64,000 bases of DNA, from positions 1 through 64,000 of the forward strand of contig JAIYCH010000038.1 in the NCBI GenBank assembly GCA_027488135.1, in the 5' to 3' direction. The stretch comes from Saprospiraceae bacterium (GTDB taxonomy: Bacteria; Bacteroidota; Bacteroidia; Chitinophagales; Saprospiraceae). Numbering within the stretch: position 1 is the stretch's first letter; each line of letters begins with the position of its first letter. Below are positions 27,285 through 35,672 of this stretch, one piece after another. The translations under genes were made by a program, and so were the position numbers. The notes below the pieces were generated by a model that had not been told where the DNA came from, made no database searches, and saw only the letters and a program-made list of their open reading frames with translations.

Positions 27285-28622
27285 TTATTGAACAACAATG
27301 GTTTTTGTTATTACTTTTTGCCCAAATAGCAGTTTAACTGCATAATTTCCTTTGGGTAAATTGGCCATGTTTTTCAGTGAAAAAGAATTTATTCCTGTTT
27401 GGATTAAAGGCTTTTCCTCCATTAAAATCTGTCCGTCCATGTTTATGATCTGAAATAAAAATGGACCCGTTTTTGACAAATATACATCGAGGTAACTTTC
27501 AGTATCCGTTAAGGGATTGGGTCGGATGTTTATCCATTCCAATCCGTCGGGCCATTGTTTTGTAGCCGTGGCAGAACATGCGAGAACCTTATTCTGGGTT
27601 GTTCTTCTTATGAGGGCTATTTGGTCATACACTTTTTGCCCAGGACATTCTGTGGCACATCCATCTCTGTGACCTGAAATGCCAAATAAATTGAATCCGG
27701 TACTTGCGTGAAAAGTTTGGGTATTAGGATCGATGGATCTTTGGCATGCCTTCCAGGCAAAAATCTCACTTAATTTTGCCATCATGGTATCAGGTGGCGT
27801 TGTATTCGTGTAAGTTCCAATAAGACAAACACCCATGGTTCCAGTGTTTTTACCACAAAAATGGGCTCCTAAGACATTATCCCCTCCCCCTCTGCCTTCA
27901 AATAAGGTTCCATCAGGAGAAACCAACCAATTGTATCCCACATCAGCCCAACCATTGGTATAAACGTGTAAATTCCAAATAGCCAAGACAATGGCGCCCC
28001 AGTCATTGGAGACATTGGTCCCTGCAGAGTGATGTACCACAAGATGTGACACTGTGGTAATGGATGGCGAAGTTGGCCCTTGAGGACAACGCCAATCTAC
28101 CCGGCTTTTATATTTTGGCTGTGGACAGGCACATGAAGATTTTTCACTTACCGTTTCCTGCATTGAACTTGACGCCGGTTCCATTCCAGGGCTAAAAAAA
28201 TTAATCTTTATTTCAGAGACATTCTGGCTCATTTTGCCATTTCCATCAACCATCTGAATTTTTACAAATTGATATTCCTTTTCAAAAAACAACAGATTTG
28301 TTGCAAACTGATCTCGAAGATCTGTCGCATGTTCATCGGAAAATAAAGATTCCCATGGTGTCCACTTCACACTGTCCTTAGAGAAGGAAAACAAAAAATG
28401 GCTATTGGGCTTTTCTCCTTTATGATTTTCAGTCCATGCCACGGAAGCACAATGAAAGGGCGTTTCGTGTTTAAAGTCTAATGAAAATGTAAAAAGGTTA
28501 GAGTCATTATTGATAATAGATTCCTTCGAAAGGGTAACAAACTTTTGCTTGCTATCCCGGAGAGATTGTGACATTAAAAGAACTGGAAAAAACAGGACGA
28601 ATAGGAAAAGATTAATTTTCAT
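27285..28622 (-). CDS. PGRP-type N-acetylmuramoyl-L-alanine amidase with T9SS type A tail
   Basis: 445 residues with a signal peptide (about 1-19). An N-terminal beta domain is followed by the amidase/PGRP domain (about 165-345), which keeps the zinc and catalytic set of the T7-lysozyme type: 'LVVHHSAG' (His197), 'GYNWLV' (Tyr230), 'ISGHRDGC' (His318) and 'ECPG' (Cys326). The C-terminal sorting domain starts 'INIRPNPLTDTESYLDV'. It should cleave the amide between muramic acid and the stem peptide. The T9SS tail sends it to the surface or medium rather than the periplasm, so prey or competitor walls may be targets (inference). The start lies 9 bp after the kinase/beta-lactamase fusion, in the metY-metX operon. 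Confidence 0.9.
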   Translation of the reverse strand: MKINLFLFVLFFPVLLMSQSLRDSKQKFVTLSKESIINNDSNLFTFSLDFKHETPFHCASVAWTENHKGEKPNSHFLFSFSKDSVKWTPWESLFSDEHATDLRDQFATNLLFFEKEYQFVKIQMVDGNGKMSQNVSEIKINFFSPGMEPASSSMQETVSEKSSCACPQPKYKSRVDWRCPQGPTSPSITTVSHLVVHHSAGTNVSNDWGAIVLAIWNLHVYTNGWADVGYNWLVSPDGTLFEGRGGGDNVLGAHFCGKNTGTMGVCLIGTYTNTTPPDTMMAKLSEIFAWKACQRSIDPNTQTFHASTGFNLFGISGHRDGCATECPGQKVYDQIALIRRTTQNKVLACSATATKQWPDGLEWINIRPNPLTDTESYLDVYLSKTGPFLFQIINMDGQILMEEKPLIQTGINSFSLKNMANLPKGNYAVKLLFGQKVITKTIVVQ

Positions 28623-28631
28623 AAAGAATGA

Positions 28632-30431
28632 TTAGTCGTTGAAATATTGCCAAAGAAGTTTACTTAATTTTCTGGTCAGCACCCAAGCTTCATTATCGGA
28701 TTCCCAACTTTTGTCGGAATTATTCGCGGTCATGAAACAAAAAATATAGGGGTTTTTAGGATGGTTAACATAAACGACCTCGCTCCTACTTGCATTTACA
28801 GCTCCATTTTTTGAAGCGGTGAAAATACCCGCGGGAATTTCAGCCAGCGCCTCTTCATCCCAATAATTCCTACCCAAACGTTTTATCATTAAATCATCCG
28901 ATGATTTTCCTAATAAATTACCTTTTAGCATTTGCTGAAATAGCTGAACTAATTCTTTAGGTGTTGACTGACCCCAACCATATTTATCTCTGTTATTTTC
29001 TCTGCCAGGTGTTCTGCTATTGACACGGGTATGAATAAATCCCAATTGAGCCATCAACGCATTAATAGACTTGCCTGTACCCGCTAATGATTGTAACCAT
29101 AAAGAAGCCGTATTATCACTGGTTGTTAACATCAGCATCATCACCTTGCTTAACTCAATGGATTCCCCATCCTTAAAGGAACCGAGGATATCCTCACCTT
29201 CGTATAGCAGAGAATCTTTATATATCAATTTTTGATGATAGGAGAGATCACCCTTTTTAATTTTGTCCATAACACCTAATAGAATAGGCATTTTTACAAT
29301 ACTTGCCGTTGGAAATACCGTATCGGCATGAATATTTACTACTTTATCTTTTTTCAGGTCATAAACGTATATTCCCACATCGCCTTTAAATCCAGCAACA
29401 GCCTTTTCCATTTGTTTCTGAAGGAACAAATCTGCTTTTTGGCTAAGTAACAAGGAGGGAATAAAGAAAAGAAAGAAAGCGAGCATCCCGATAAGTGAAA
29501 TGGCTTTAGGATGAATATTCAATTTTGCAGGAGCGGGGCCGAGAAATTCGCCATCCAATTCAATCAAATTTTCCCCTTCCAGCACCTCAATTTCGCAGGA
29601 CTTACCTTTATAGTAGAACAAACTGGGATGATCAATAAATTCCTTTCTTTTAACTTTTGGAAGATATTTCAAATAATCAAAAAGAGTAACGTCCCCTAGT
29701 ATAACAAAAGCAAGATTTCCGTCTTGAATATCTGCGTGAGGAGCTATACCCAATCCACCGCCAAACCACTGACCATTTGCAGCACAAAGGGACAATAATT
29801 TTCCTTTATACTCGAAGTTATCTCCTTTTATAGCTACCAAAGCATGTTTAAAGCTTAAAAAAGCTCTTAAAATACTGATTTGATAGGCCAGATAGGCGGG
29901 AAGCCAGCGAACCAGACCGAGAAATTTTTGGGCAACTAATCCCCCTATTCCGGCATCGGCAATATTGGCAAAATACCTTATTTCGTCCTTTCCATTTTTT
30001 AGAGAAGTTACGCTCCCGAGATCAATTAAGGTTGATTTATTTTGTTGAATAGCTTGAATCAAGCTTTGCATAGAATGATTCAGGCCAGTACTTTTTACAA
30101 AATCGTTTCCGGTACCTACTGGCAAAATCGCCAGGGAAAGAGTAAGTCTCACTTCCTGAGAAACCAGCATCATACCGTTAACTACTTCATTTACAGTACC
30201 ATCACCCCCTACGGCGACGATAATAGTATTCCCCTGTAAAGCTGCCTTTTCAGCCAATTCAGTTGCATGACCTGAATATTCTGTAAAAAAGAAACTTGCC
30301 TCAGGAAAAGTCCTTTTGAAAGAAAGCCAAACATCGGCTTTGGCATGATTTTCATGCTTTTTATTGATAATAACAGCGATAGCAGACACAGCGGGTGAAT
30401 TTTTAATCAATGAGCTTTGCAAAATACACAA
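28632..30431 (-). CDS. Fusion: YegS/BmrU-type lipid kinase + class A beta-lactamase-like hydrolase
   Basis: 599 residues in one uninterrupted frame. Residues 15-312 are a complete diacylglycerol/lipid kinase domain: 'GGDGTVNEVVNG' (75-86), 'LPVGTGND' (103-110) and the C-terminal 'ENLIELDGEFLG'. Residues 316-332 (MLAFFLFFIPSLLLSQK) look exactly like a signal peptide. Residues 335-599 are a penicillin-binding/class A beta-lactamase-like domain with Ser377-x-x-Lys380 (ASIVK), Ser438-Asp-Asn (SDN) and Lys541-Asn-Gly in place of KTG. Predicted topology is kinase in the cytosol, one membrane helix, hydrolase in the periplasm. An ATG at 29486 could allow the second domain to be made alone. It follows metX by 12 bp. 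Substrates of both halves are unproven. Confidence 0.85.
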   Translation of the reverse strand: MCILQSSLIKNSPAVSAIAVIINKKHENHAKADVWLSFKRTFPEASFFFTEYSGHATELAEKAALQGNTIIVAVGGDGTVNEVVNGMMLVSQEVRLTLSLAILPVGTGNDFVKSTGLNHSMQSLIQAIQQNKSTLIDLGSVTSLKNGKDEIRYFANIADAGIGGLVAQKFLGLVRWLPAYLAYQISILRAFLSFKHALVAIKGDNFEYKGKLLSLCAANGQWFGGGLGIAPHADIQDGNLAFVILGDVTLFDYLKYLPKVKRKEFIDHPSLFYYKGKSCEIEVLEGENLIELDGEFLGPAPAKLNIHPKAISLIGMLAFFLFFIPSLLLSQKADLFLQKQMEKAVAGFKGDVGIYVYDLKKDKVVNIHADTVFPTASIVKMPILLGVMDKIKKGDLSYHQKLIYKDSLLYEGEDILGSFKDGESIELSKVMMLMLTTSDNTASLWLQSLAGTGKSINALMAQLGFIHTRVNSRTPGRENNRDKYGWGQSTPKELVQLFQQMLKGNLLGKSSDDLMIKRLGRNYWDEEALAEIPAGIFTASKNGAVNASRSEVVYVNHPKNPYIFCFMTANNSDKSWESDNEAWVLTRKLSKLLWQYFND

Positions 30432-30443
30432 AATTCAAACGAA

Positions 30444-31541
30444 TTAAAATCTTTCTGTTCCAGGTAATGCTGATTTTAAAAAAGGCGGTTCATAGAGAGG
30501 AAGTTCATGGGAATATTCCATGCCATTAAGGAACGCATTAATCAATAAGGTAATTTGTTTATACTCCACTAAAAAACCGTCATGGCCGTAGATACTATCA
30601 ATTTCAAAAAATGAGGCACCCTCAATATTCTTAGCTAAAAACCTTTGTTCCTCGATGGGAAAGAGAATATCTGTTTTAATACCAATGACAAAAGTTTTAC
30701 TTTTTATTTTTCCCAGTGCATTTTCCAAACCCCCTGCTTTTCTGCCCACATCATGACTATCCATAGCTTTTGACAGGGTAAAATAAGACCAGGGATTAAA
30801 TCTTTTCCACAATTTCAAGCCTTGGTATTGTTGATAAGAAGCAGCTTTGAAGTTTTCTATCTTGTCTGTTTCAGCCGATTCAGCCTGGGTAAGGGAGTAT
30901 GTATTATAATGTCTGTAAGAAATCATACCAATAGCTCTTGCCGCTTCCAAACCCGCCTTTCCAGCATCGGGTAAGGATGGATTAAAGAAACCGGGGTCGG
31001 CTTTTAAGGCCATTCTTTGAGTTTCATTGAAAGCGATGCCCCATGGAGAATGCCTGGCATTGGTTGCCAAAAGAATGAGATGAGCAAAGCGAGTGGGTTC
31101 ATCAACGGCCCATTGAACCATTTGTTGTCCCCCCATGGAACCTCCAATACCTATGAAAATCTGATGAATATCTAATGCTTTTGCTAAGCCTTTATGCGCT
31201 TGCACCTGATCTTTAATGGTGATTAAGGGAAAATCGGAATAATACGGAAAACCTGTTAGCGGATTAATATCTAATGGACCAGAGGAACCGTAACAAGAAC
31301 CCAGATTATTGGCACAAACAATAAAATATTTTTCCGGATCGAAGCATTTTCCAGGTCCCACTAATCCTGCCCACCAATCGGAAGCATCTGCGTTTCCAGT
31401 GAGGGCATGGGTAACCCAGATGACATTATTTTTTTCCTTATTCAATTCACCAAAAGTATGGTAATAAACAGTGAGTTCAGGCAGTATTTCTCCCGATTCA
31501 AGTAAAAAAGGACCATCAGATCGCCAAAGCAAACCCTTCAT
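30444..31541 (-). CDS. metX: Homoserine O-acetyltransferase
   Basis: 365 residues, alpha/beta-hydrolase fold. It transfers acetyl from acetyl-CoA to homoserine, the committed step to methionine. Marks include 'WVTHALTGNADASDWW', 'GSSGPLDINPLTG', the nucleophile elbow 'GGSMGGQQMVQWA' (Ser135), 'SPWGIAFNETQRMAL', the acid 'IKTDILFP' and the catalytic His in 'GHDGFLVEY'. It provides the substrate of MetY, encoded upstream across an 82-bp gap that contains a hairpin. Under the same SAM/Cys leader if the operon is read through. Confidence 0.9.
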   Translation of the reverse strand: MKGLLWRSDGPFLLESGEILPELTVYYHTFGELNKEKNNVIWVTHALTGNADASDWWAGLVGPGKCFDPEKYFIVCANNLGSCYGSSGPLDINPLTGFPYYSDFPLITIKDQVQAHKGLAKALDIHQIFIGIGGSMGGQQMVQWAVDEPTRFAHLILLATNARHSPWGIAFNETQRMALKADPGFFNPSLPDAGKAGLEAARAIGMISYRHYNTYSLTQAESAETDKIENFKAASYQQYQGLKLWKRFNPWSYFTLSKAMDSHDVGRKAGGLENALGKIKSKTFVIGIKTDILFPIEEQRFLAKNIEGASFFEIDSIYGHDGFLVEYKQITLLINAFLNGMEYSHELPLYEPPFLKSALPGTERF

Positions 31542-31561
31542 AAGCTGGGATATTCAGTTAA

Positions 31562-31587
31562 GGTGAGTAGTAAAAATACTACTCACC
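31562..31587 (-). other. Perfect hairpin between metY and metX
   Basis: GGTGAGTAGTA (31562-31572) and TACTACTCACC (31577-31587) form an 11-bp perfect stem with a 4-nt loop. No T-run follows on the minus strand, so it is not a standard terminator. It may protect or process the mRNA ends and set the metY:metX ratio (inference). Confidence 0.6.
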
Positions 31588-31623
31588 CAGTCAATTAATA
31601 ATTCTTTCTTTATCTAAAAAAGT

Positions 31624-32989
<1,366 letters not shown>

Positions 32990-33035
32990 CAGCTTCCAGA
33001 AATTTCCAAACGTTAAAAAAAGGAAATAGGAATGA

Positions 33036-33088
33036 CTGTTAGTTGAAAAAACAACAACAGCAACAACAACTGTTTTGAGCACAGTTGT
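33036..33088 (-). promoter_or_regulatory. Two hairpins overlapping the Cys-codon run
   Basis: Hairpin A: ACAACTGT (33066-33073) with ACAGTTGT (33081-33088), 8 bp perfect, covering the lone upstream Cys codon and the first codon of the run. Hairpin B: CTGTT-A-GTTG (33036-33045) with CAACAACAG (33052-33060), 9 bp with one bulge and a 6-nt loop, covering the last Cys codons and the stop. A ribosome moving through or stalling here would open or block both. Seven T's (minus strand) lie at 33021-33015, but 14 nt beyond hairpin B, too far for a textbook terminator. Confidence 0.65.
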
Positions 33089-33158
33089 CTGTAATAAAAA
33101 TAGAGATAAGAAAGACTACTCCCGAGGAGGAAAAAAGATGCAATAAGTTGGCGTTCAT
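33039..33158 (-). CDS. Poly-cysteine leader peptide of metY
   Basis: An ATG at 33158 opens 39 codons: begins MNANLLHLFSSSGVVFLI and ends NCAQNSCCCCCCFFN. The six consecutive Cys codons (33068-33051: TGT TGT TGC TGT TGT TGT) plus one five codons earlier are hard to explain by chance next to a sulfhydrylase gene. The reading frame continues upstream through the aptamer, but the ATG 9 nt after riboswitch P1 is the sensible start. Poly-Cys leader peptides that sense charged tRNA-Cys are established in mycobacteria. The same function is inferred here. The next gene, metY, starts 116 nt downstream. Confidence 0.75.
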   Translation of the reverse strand: MNANLLHLFSSSGVVFLISIFITDNCAQNSCCCCCCFFN

Positions 33159-33167
33159 AGACACACA

Positions 33168-33278
33168 GATTTTATAGTTCCAAAATAAATTGGCGGGATT
33201 TGGCACCGTTGCATGATACTCATTCATGGTTGCCAGAGGTTCTGTGAGCCCGATCTCTCCCCTCTTCTGTATAAAATC
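33168..33278 (-). ncRNA. SAM-I class riboswitch (S-box) upstream of metY
   Basis: The minus-strand RNA shows the S-box core in order: P1 GATTTTATA (33278-33270), GAGGGGAGAGATCGGG (33264-33249), the kink-turn/J element GGCAACC (33234-33228), then GGTGCCAAATCCCGCC (33207-33192), closed by TATAAAATC (33176-33168). P1 is a perfect 9-bp helix. The order and the conserved GGCAACC and GGTGCCAA-TCC blocks are those of SAM-I/IV riboswitches, which bind S-adenosylmethionine and lower expression of methionine genes. No terminator directly follows P1, and the leader-peptide ATG is 9 nt beyond it, so translational control of the leader is plausible. Confidence 0.88.
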
Positions 33279-33304
33279 ACATCGGTTAAGTAGTGATTGA
33301 AAGA

Positions 33305-33335
33305 CAAAATTAAAATTAACTTTGAAAAAAGGCAA
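33305..33335 (-). promoter_or_regulatory. Promoter of the metY leader
   Basis: On the minus strand TTG (33335-33333), 20-nt spacer, TAATTTTG (33312-33305). This is a perfect fit to the Bacteroidota consensus TTG-N17..23-TAnnTTTG. The predicted start is about 20 nt before riboswitch P1. Confidence 0.75.
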
Positions 33336-33408
33336 GTTAAATCGAAAAAAGTATGAAATATTTTTCATTTTTGACCATGTTTTGATTTCATATTATAACG
33401 ATACCCAA

Positions 33409-33828
33409 ATGAATTTAACCCTTTCGCGCTTATCTGCGCCATATCATTTTGCCATAAAAAATGCGTCGGGAAATACGGTGGAAACCGATGCATCCACTGA
33501 CATTGGCGGAGGCGATGCCGCTTTAAGGCCTATGGAATTATTGTTGGCAGGACTCTCTTCCTGCAGCAGCATTGATGTTGTCTTATTACTACAAAAAATG
33601 AGGCAACCTCTCATGGATATTAAGGTTGATATCAAAGCAGAGCGGCGCCAAAATGAAATCCCTTCGTTATTTGAAAAAATACATCTTCATTTTGTTCTTT
33701 ATGGTGCGTTAGATCATGAAAAGGTAGAAAAAGCCATTGATATGTCGATTGATAAATATTGTTCCGTGGCAAAGATTCTGGAAAAAACATGTACGATTAC
33801 CTGGGATTTTGAAATTCTACCTGCATGA
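33409..33828 (+). CDS. OsmC/Ohr family protein
   Basis: 139 residues from the ATG at 33409; an in-frame ATG 87 bp upstream would run into the divergent leader region. The OsmC fold is indicated by 'RPMELLLAGLSSCSSIDVVLLL' and 'MSIDKYCSVAKILEKTCTI', with the two family cysteines at Cys52 and Cys118. OsmC-like proteins reduce organic hydroperoxides by thiol chemistry, although some have other roles. Its stop overlaps the metZ start by 4 bp, tying it to sulfur amino-acid synthesis. Confidence 0.85.
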   Translation: MNLTLSRLSAPYHFAIKNASGNTVETDASTDIGGGDAALRPMELLLAGLSSCSSIDVVLLLQKMRQPLMDIKVDIKAERRQNEIPSLFEKIHLHFVLYGALDHEKVEKAIDMSIDKYCSVAKILEKTCTITWDFEILPA

Positions 33829-34997
33829 AACCAAAGCATTTTGAATCTATAGCCATTCGGGAACAAATGGAGCGAACGGCTTATAGGGAACATAGTACGC
33901 CCCTATTTTTGACCTCCAGTTTCACCTTTCCCTCTCCGGAATTGATGGCAGATACCTTTCAAGGGGAAGGAGACGGACTAATATATTCGCGGTATAACAA
34001 TCCAAATACAGATGAATTTATTAACAAAGTTTGTTTGCTCGAAGGCGTTGAGGATGGGTTTGCTACCGCCTCTGGCATGTCTGCAGTATTTGCCAGCATT
34101 GCCCCTTTTGTTTCTCAAGGTGACCATATTTTGGCTTCCAGGGCACTATTTGGTTCCACTTTGCAAATATTGGGTCAGATATTATCAAAATGGGGTGTTA
34201 CTTTTACCTTAACAGACCCGGCGAATCCAAAAGACTGGGAAGAAAAAATACAACCTAATACCCGAATGTTTTTATTGGAATCTCCCTCTAATCCAGGATT
34301 AGCCCTGGTTGATTTAACGGCAGCAGGTGCTTTTTGTAAAAAAAATAACCTCCTTTTCAATATAGACAATTGTTTCGCCACCCCATATTTGCAAAATCCA
34401 GCGAAATTTGGAGCCGATCTAATCGTTCATTCAGCTACTAAATGGATGGACGGGCAAGGCCGCGTATTAGGTGGTATCGTGGTAGGTAACGCTGAATTGA
34501 TAGAGAAAGTACGCTTTTTTTGTCGGCATACCGGTCCGGCTATGCCTCCTTTTAATGCATGGATACTTAGTAAAAGTTTAGAAACACTGGCTGTTAGAAT
34601 GGATAGACATTGCCAAAATGCCCATCAAATCGCCCAGTTTTTATTAGAAAGAAGGGAAATAAATCAAGTAATCTATCCTTTTTTACCCTCCCACCCGCAA
34701 TATGAATTGGCAAAAAAACAAATGAAATGCGGAGGCGGTATAGTAAGTTTTGAAGTAAATGGAGGGCTAAAAGCGGCTATGTCCCTTTTAAATGAATTAA
34801 AATTTTGTTCTCTTTCATCCAATTTAGGAGATACCAGAACGATACTCACACACCCTGCCTCAACCACTCATTCCAGACTAAGCTCTGATGAAAAAAAAGC
34901 GGTTGGCATTACCGAAGGACTTATTAGAATATCTGTTGGATTAGAGCATATTGATGATATAAAAGCAGATTTAGCGCAGGCCATGGAAAAAATATAG
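33825..34997 (+). CDS. metZ: Trans-sulfuration PLP enzyme, O-succinyl/acetylhomoserine sulfhydrylase type
   Basis: 390 residues. Cys/Met-metabolism PLP family with 'STPLFLTSSFTF', 'YSRYNNPNTDEF', 'TASGMSAVFA', 'SRALFGST' and the PLP lysine in 'IVHSATKWMDGQGR' (Lys206). It is closer in length and motif wording to MetZ-type enzymes than to the MetY copy at 31624-32922. It would make homocysteine (or cystathionine) from an activated homoserine. Translationally coupled to the OsmC gene (ATGA overlap). It lies divergent from the riboswitch and so outside its control. The substrate is not settled by sequence alone. Confidence 0.8.
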   Translation: MKPKHFESIAIREQMERTAYREHSTPLFLTSSFTFPSPELMADTFQGEGDGLIYSRYNNPNTDEFINKVCLLEGVEDGFATASGMSAVFASIAPFVSQGDHILASRALFGSTLQILGQILSKWGVTFTLTDPANPKDWEEKIQPNTRMFLLESPSNPGLALVDLTAAGAFCKKNNLLFNIDNCFATPYLQNPAKFGADLIVHSATKWMDGQGRVLGGIVVGNAELIEKVRFFCRHTGPAMPPFNAWILSKSLETLAVRMDRHCQNAHQIAQFLLERREINQVIYPFLPSHPQYELAKKQMKCGGGIVSFEVNGGLKAAMSLLNELKFCSLSSNLGDTRTILTHPASTTHSRLSSDEKKAVGITEGLIRISVGLEHIDDIKADLAQAMEKI

Positions 34998-35061
34998 GTA
35001 AAATGAAACCTGACAGACAAATCTTTGTTTTATTACCTTTGTGGGATGATTAGCTTATAAT

Positions 35062-35664
35062 ATGCAAGAAAGTAAACCTATCATACGTCAGGCGGAAGCT
35101 TTAATACCCACGCCTTGGGGTAATTATAATTTGTTGGCTTACGCCAGTCACCCTGACGAATGGATGCCTCATCTCGCATTGGTTCATGAAAATATTGATT
35201 TCAACCAACCCGTATTAATCCGTATCCATTCAGAGTGTATCACGGGAGATTTATTTAGTTCAAAACGATGTGATTGTGGGGAACAGCTTTTATCTGCGAT
35301 GGATAAAATTTCAGACGAGCATGGAATACTTATCTACTTAAGACAGGAAGGGAGAGGCATTGGTATTATCAACAAATTAAAAGCGTATCAATTACAAGAT
35401 TTAGGTTTAGATACTGTGGAGGCTAATCTACATTTGGGATTATCCATTGATGCCAGAGATTTTACCATTTCCCTATCATTATTGAACGATATCGGAGTGA
35501 AAAAAGTTAGATTGCTGACAAATAATCCAGATAAAATAGAAATATTCAATGAAAGTGCTATCGAATTAGTAGAAAGGGTTCCATTGGTCATTGTCCCTCA
35601 AGAAGAAAACAGGGATTATTTGAGGGTTAAAAAAGAAAGAATGGGTCACATATTAAAGTTTTGA
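35062..35664 (+). CDS. ribA: GTP cyclohydrolase II
   Basis: 200 residues, stand-alone RibA without the RibB half. It opens GTP to the diaminopyrimidine precursor of riboflavin. The zinc ligands lie in 'HSECITGDLFSSKRCDCG' (Cys59, Cys70, Cys72). 'LRQEGRGIGI' and 'VRLLTNNPDKI' are the GTP-binding and catalytic stretches. It lies 64 bp downstream of metZ and 8 bp upstream of the oxidoreductase gene, so it shares their transcript in all likelihood. Confidence 0.95.
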   Translation: MQESKPIIRQAEALIPTPWGNYNLLAYASHPDEWMPHLALVHENIDFNQPVLIRIHSECITGDLFSSKRCDCGEQLLSAMDKISDEHGILIYLRQEGRGIGIINKLKAYQLQDLGLDTVEANLHLGLSIDARDFTISLSLLNDIGVKKVRLLTNNPDKIEIFNESAIELVERVPLVIVPQEENRDYLRVKKERMGHILKF

Positions 35665-35672
35665 TAAAATAG

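Noticed and set aside
33039-33368. 109-codon minus-strand frame covering the whole metY leader
   Set aside because: Its upstream part runs through the conserved riboswitch core. Only the last 39 codons after P1 make sense as a leader peptide.
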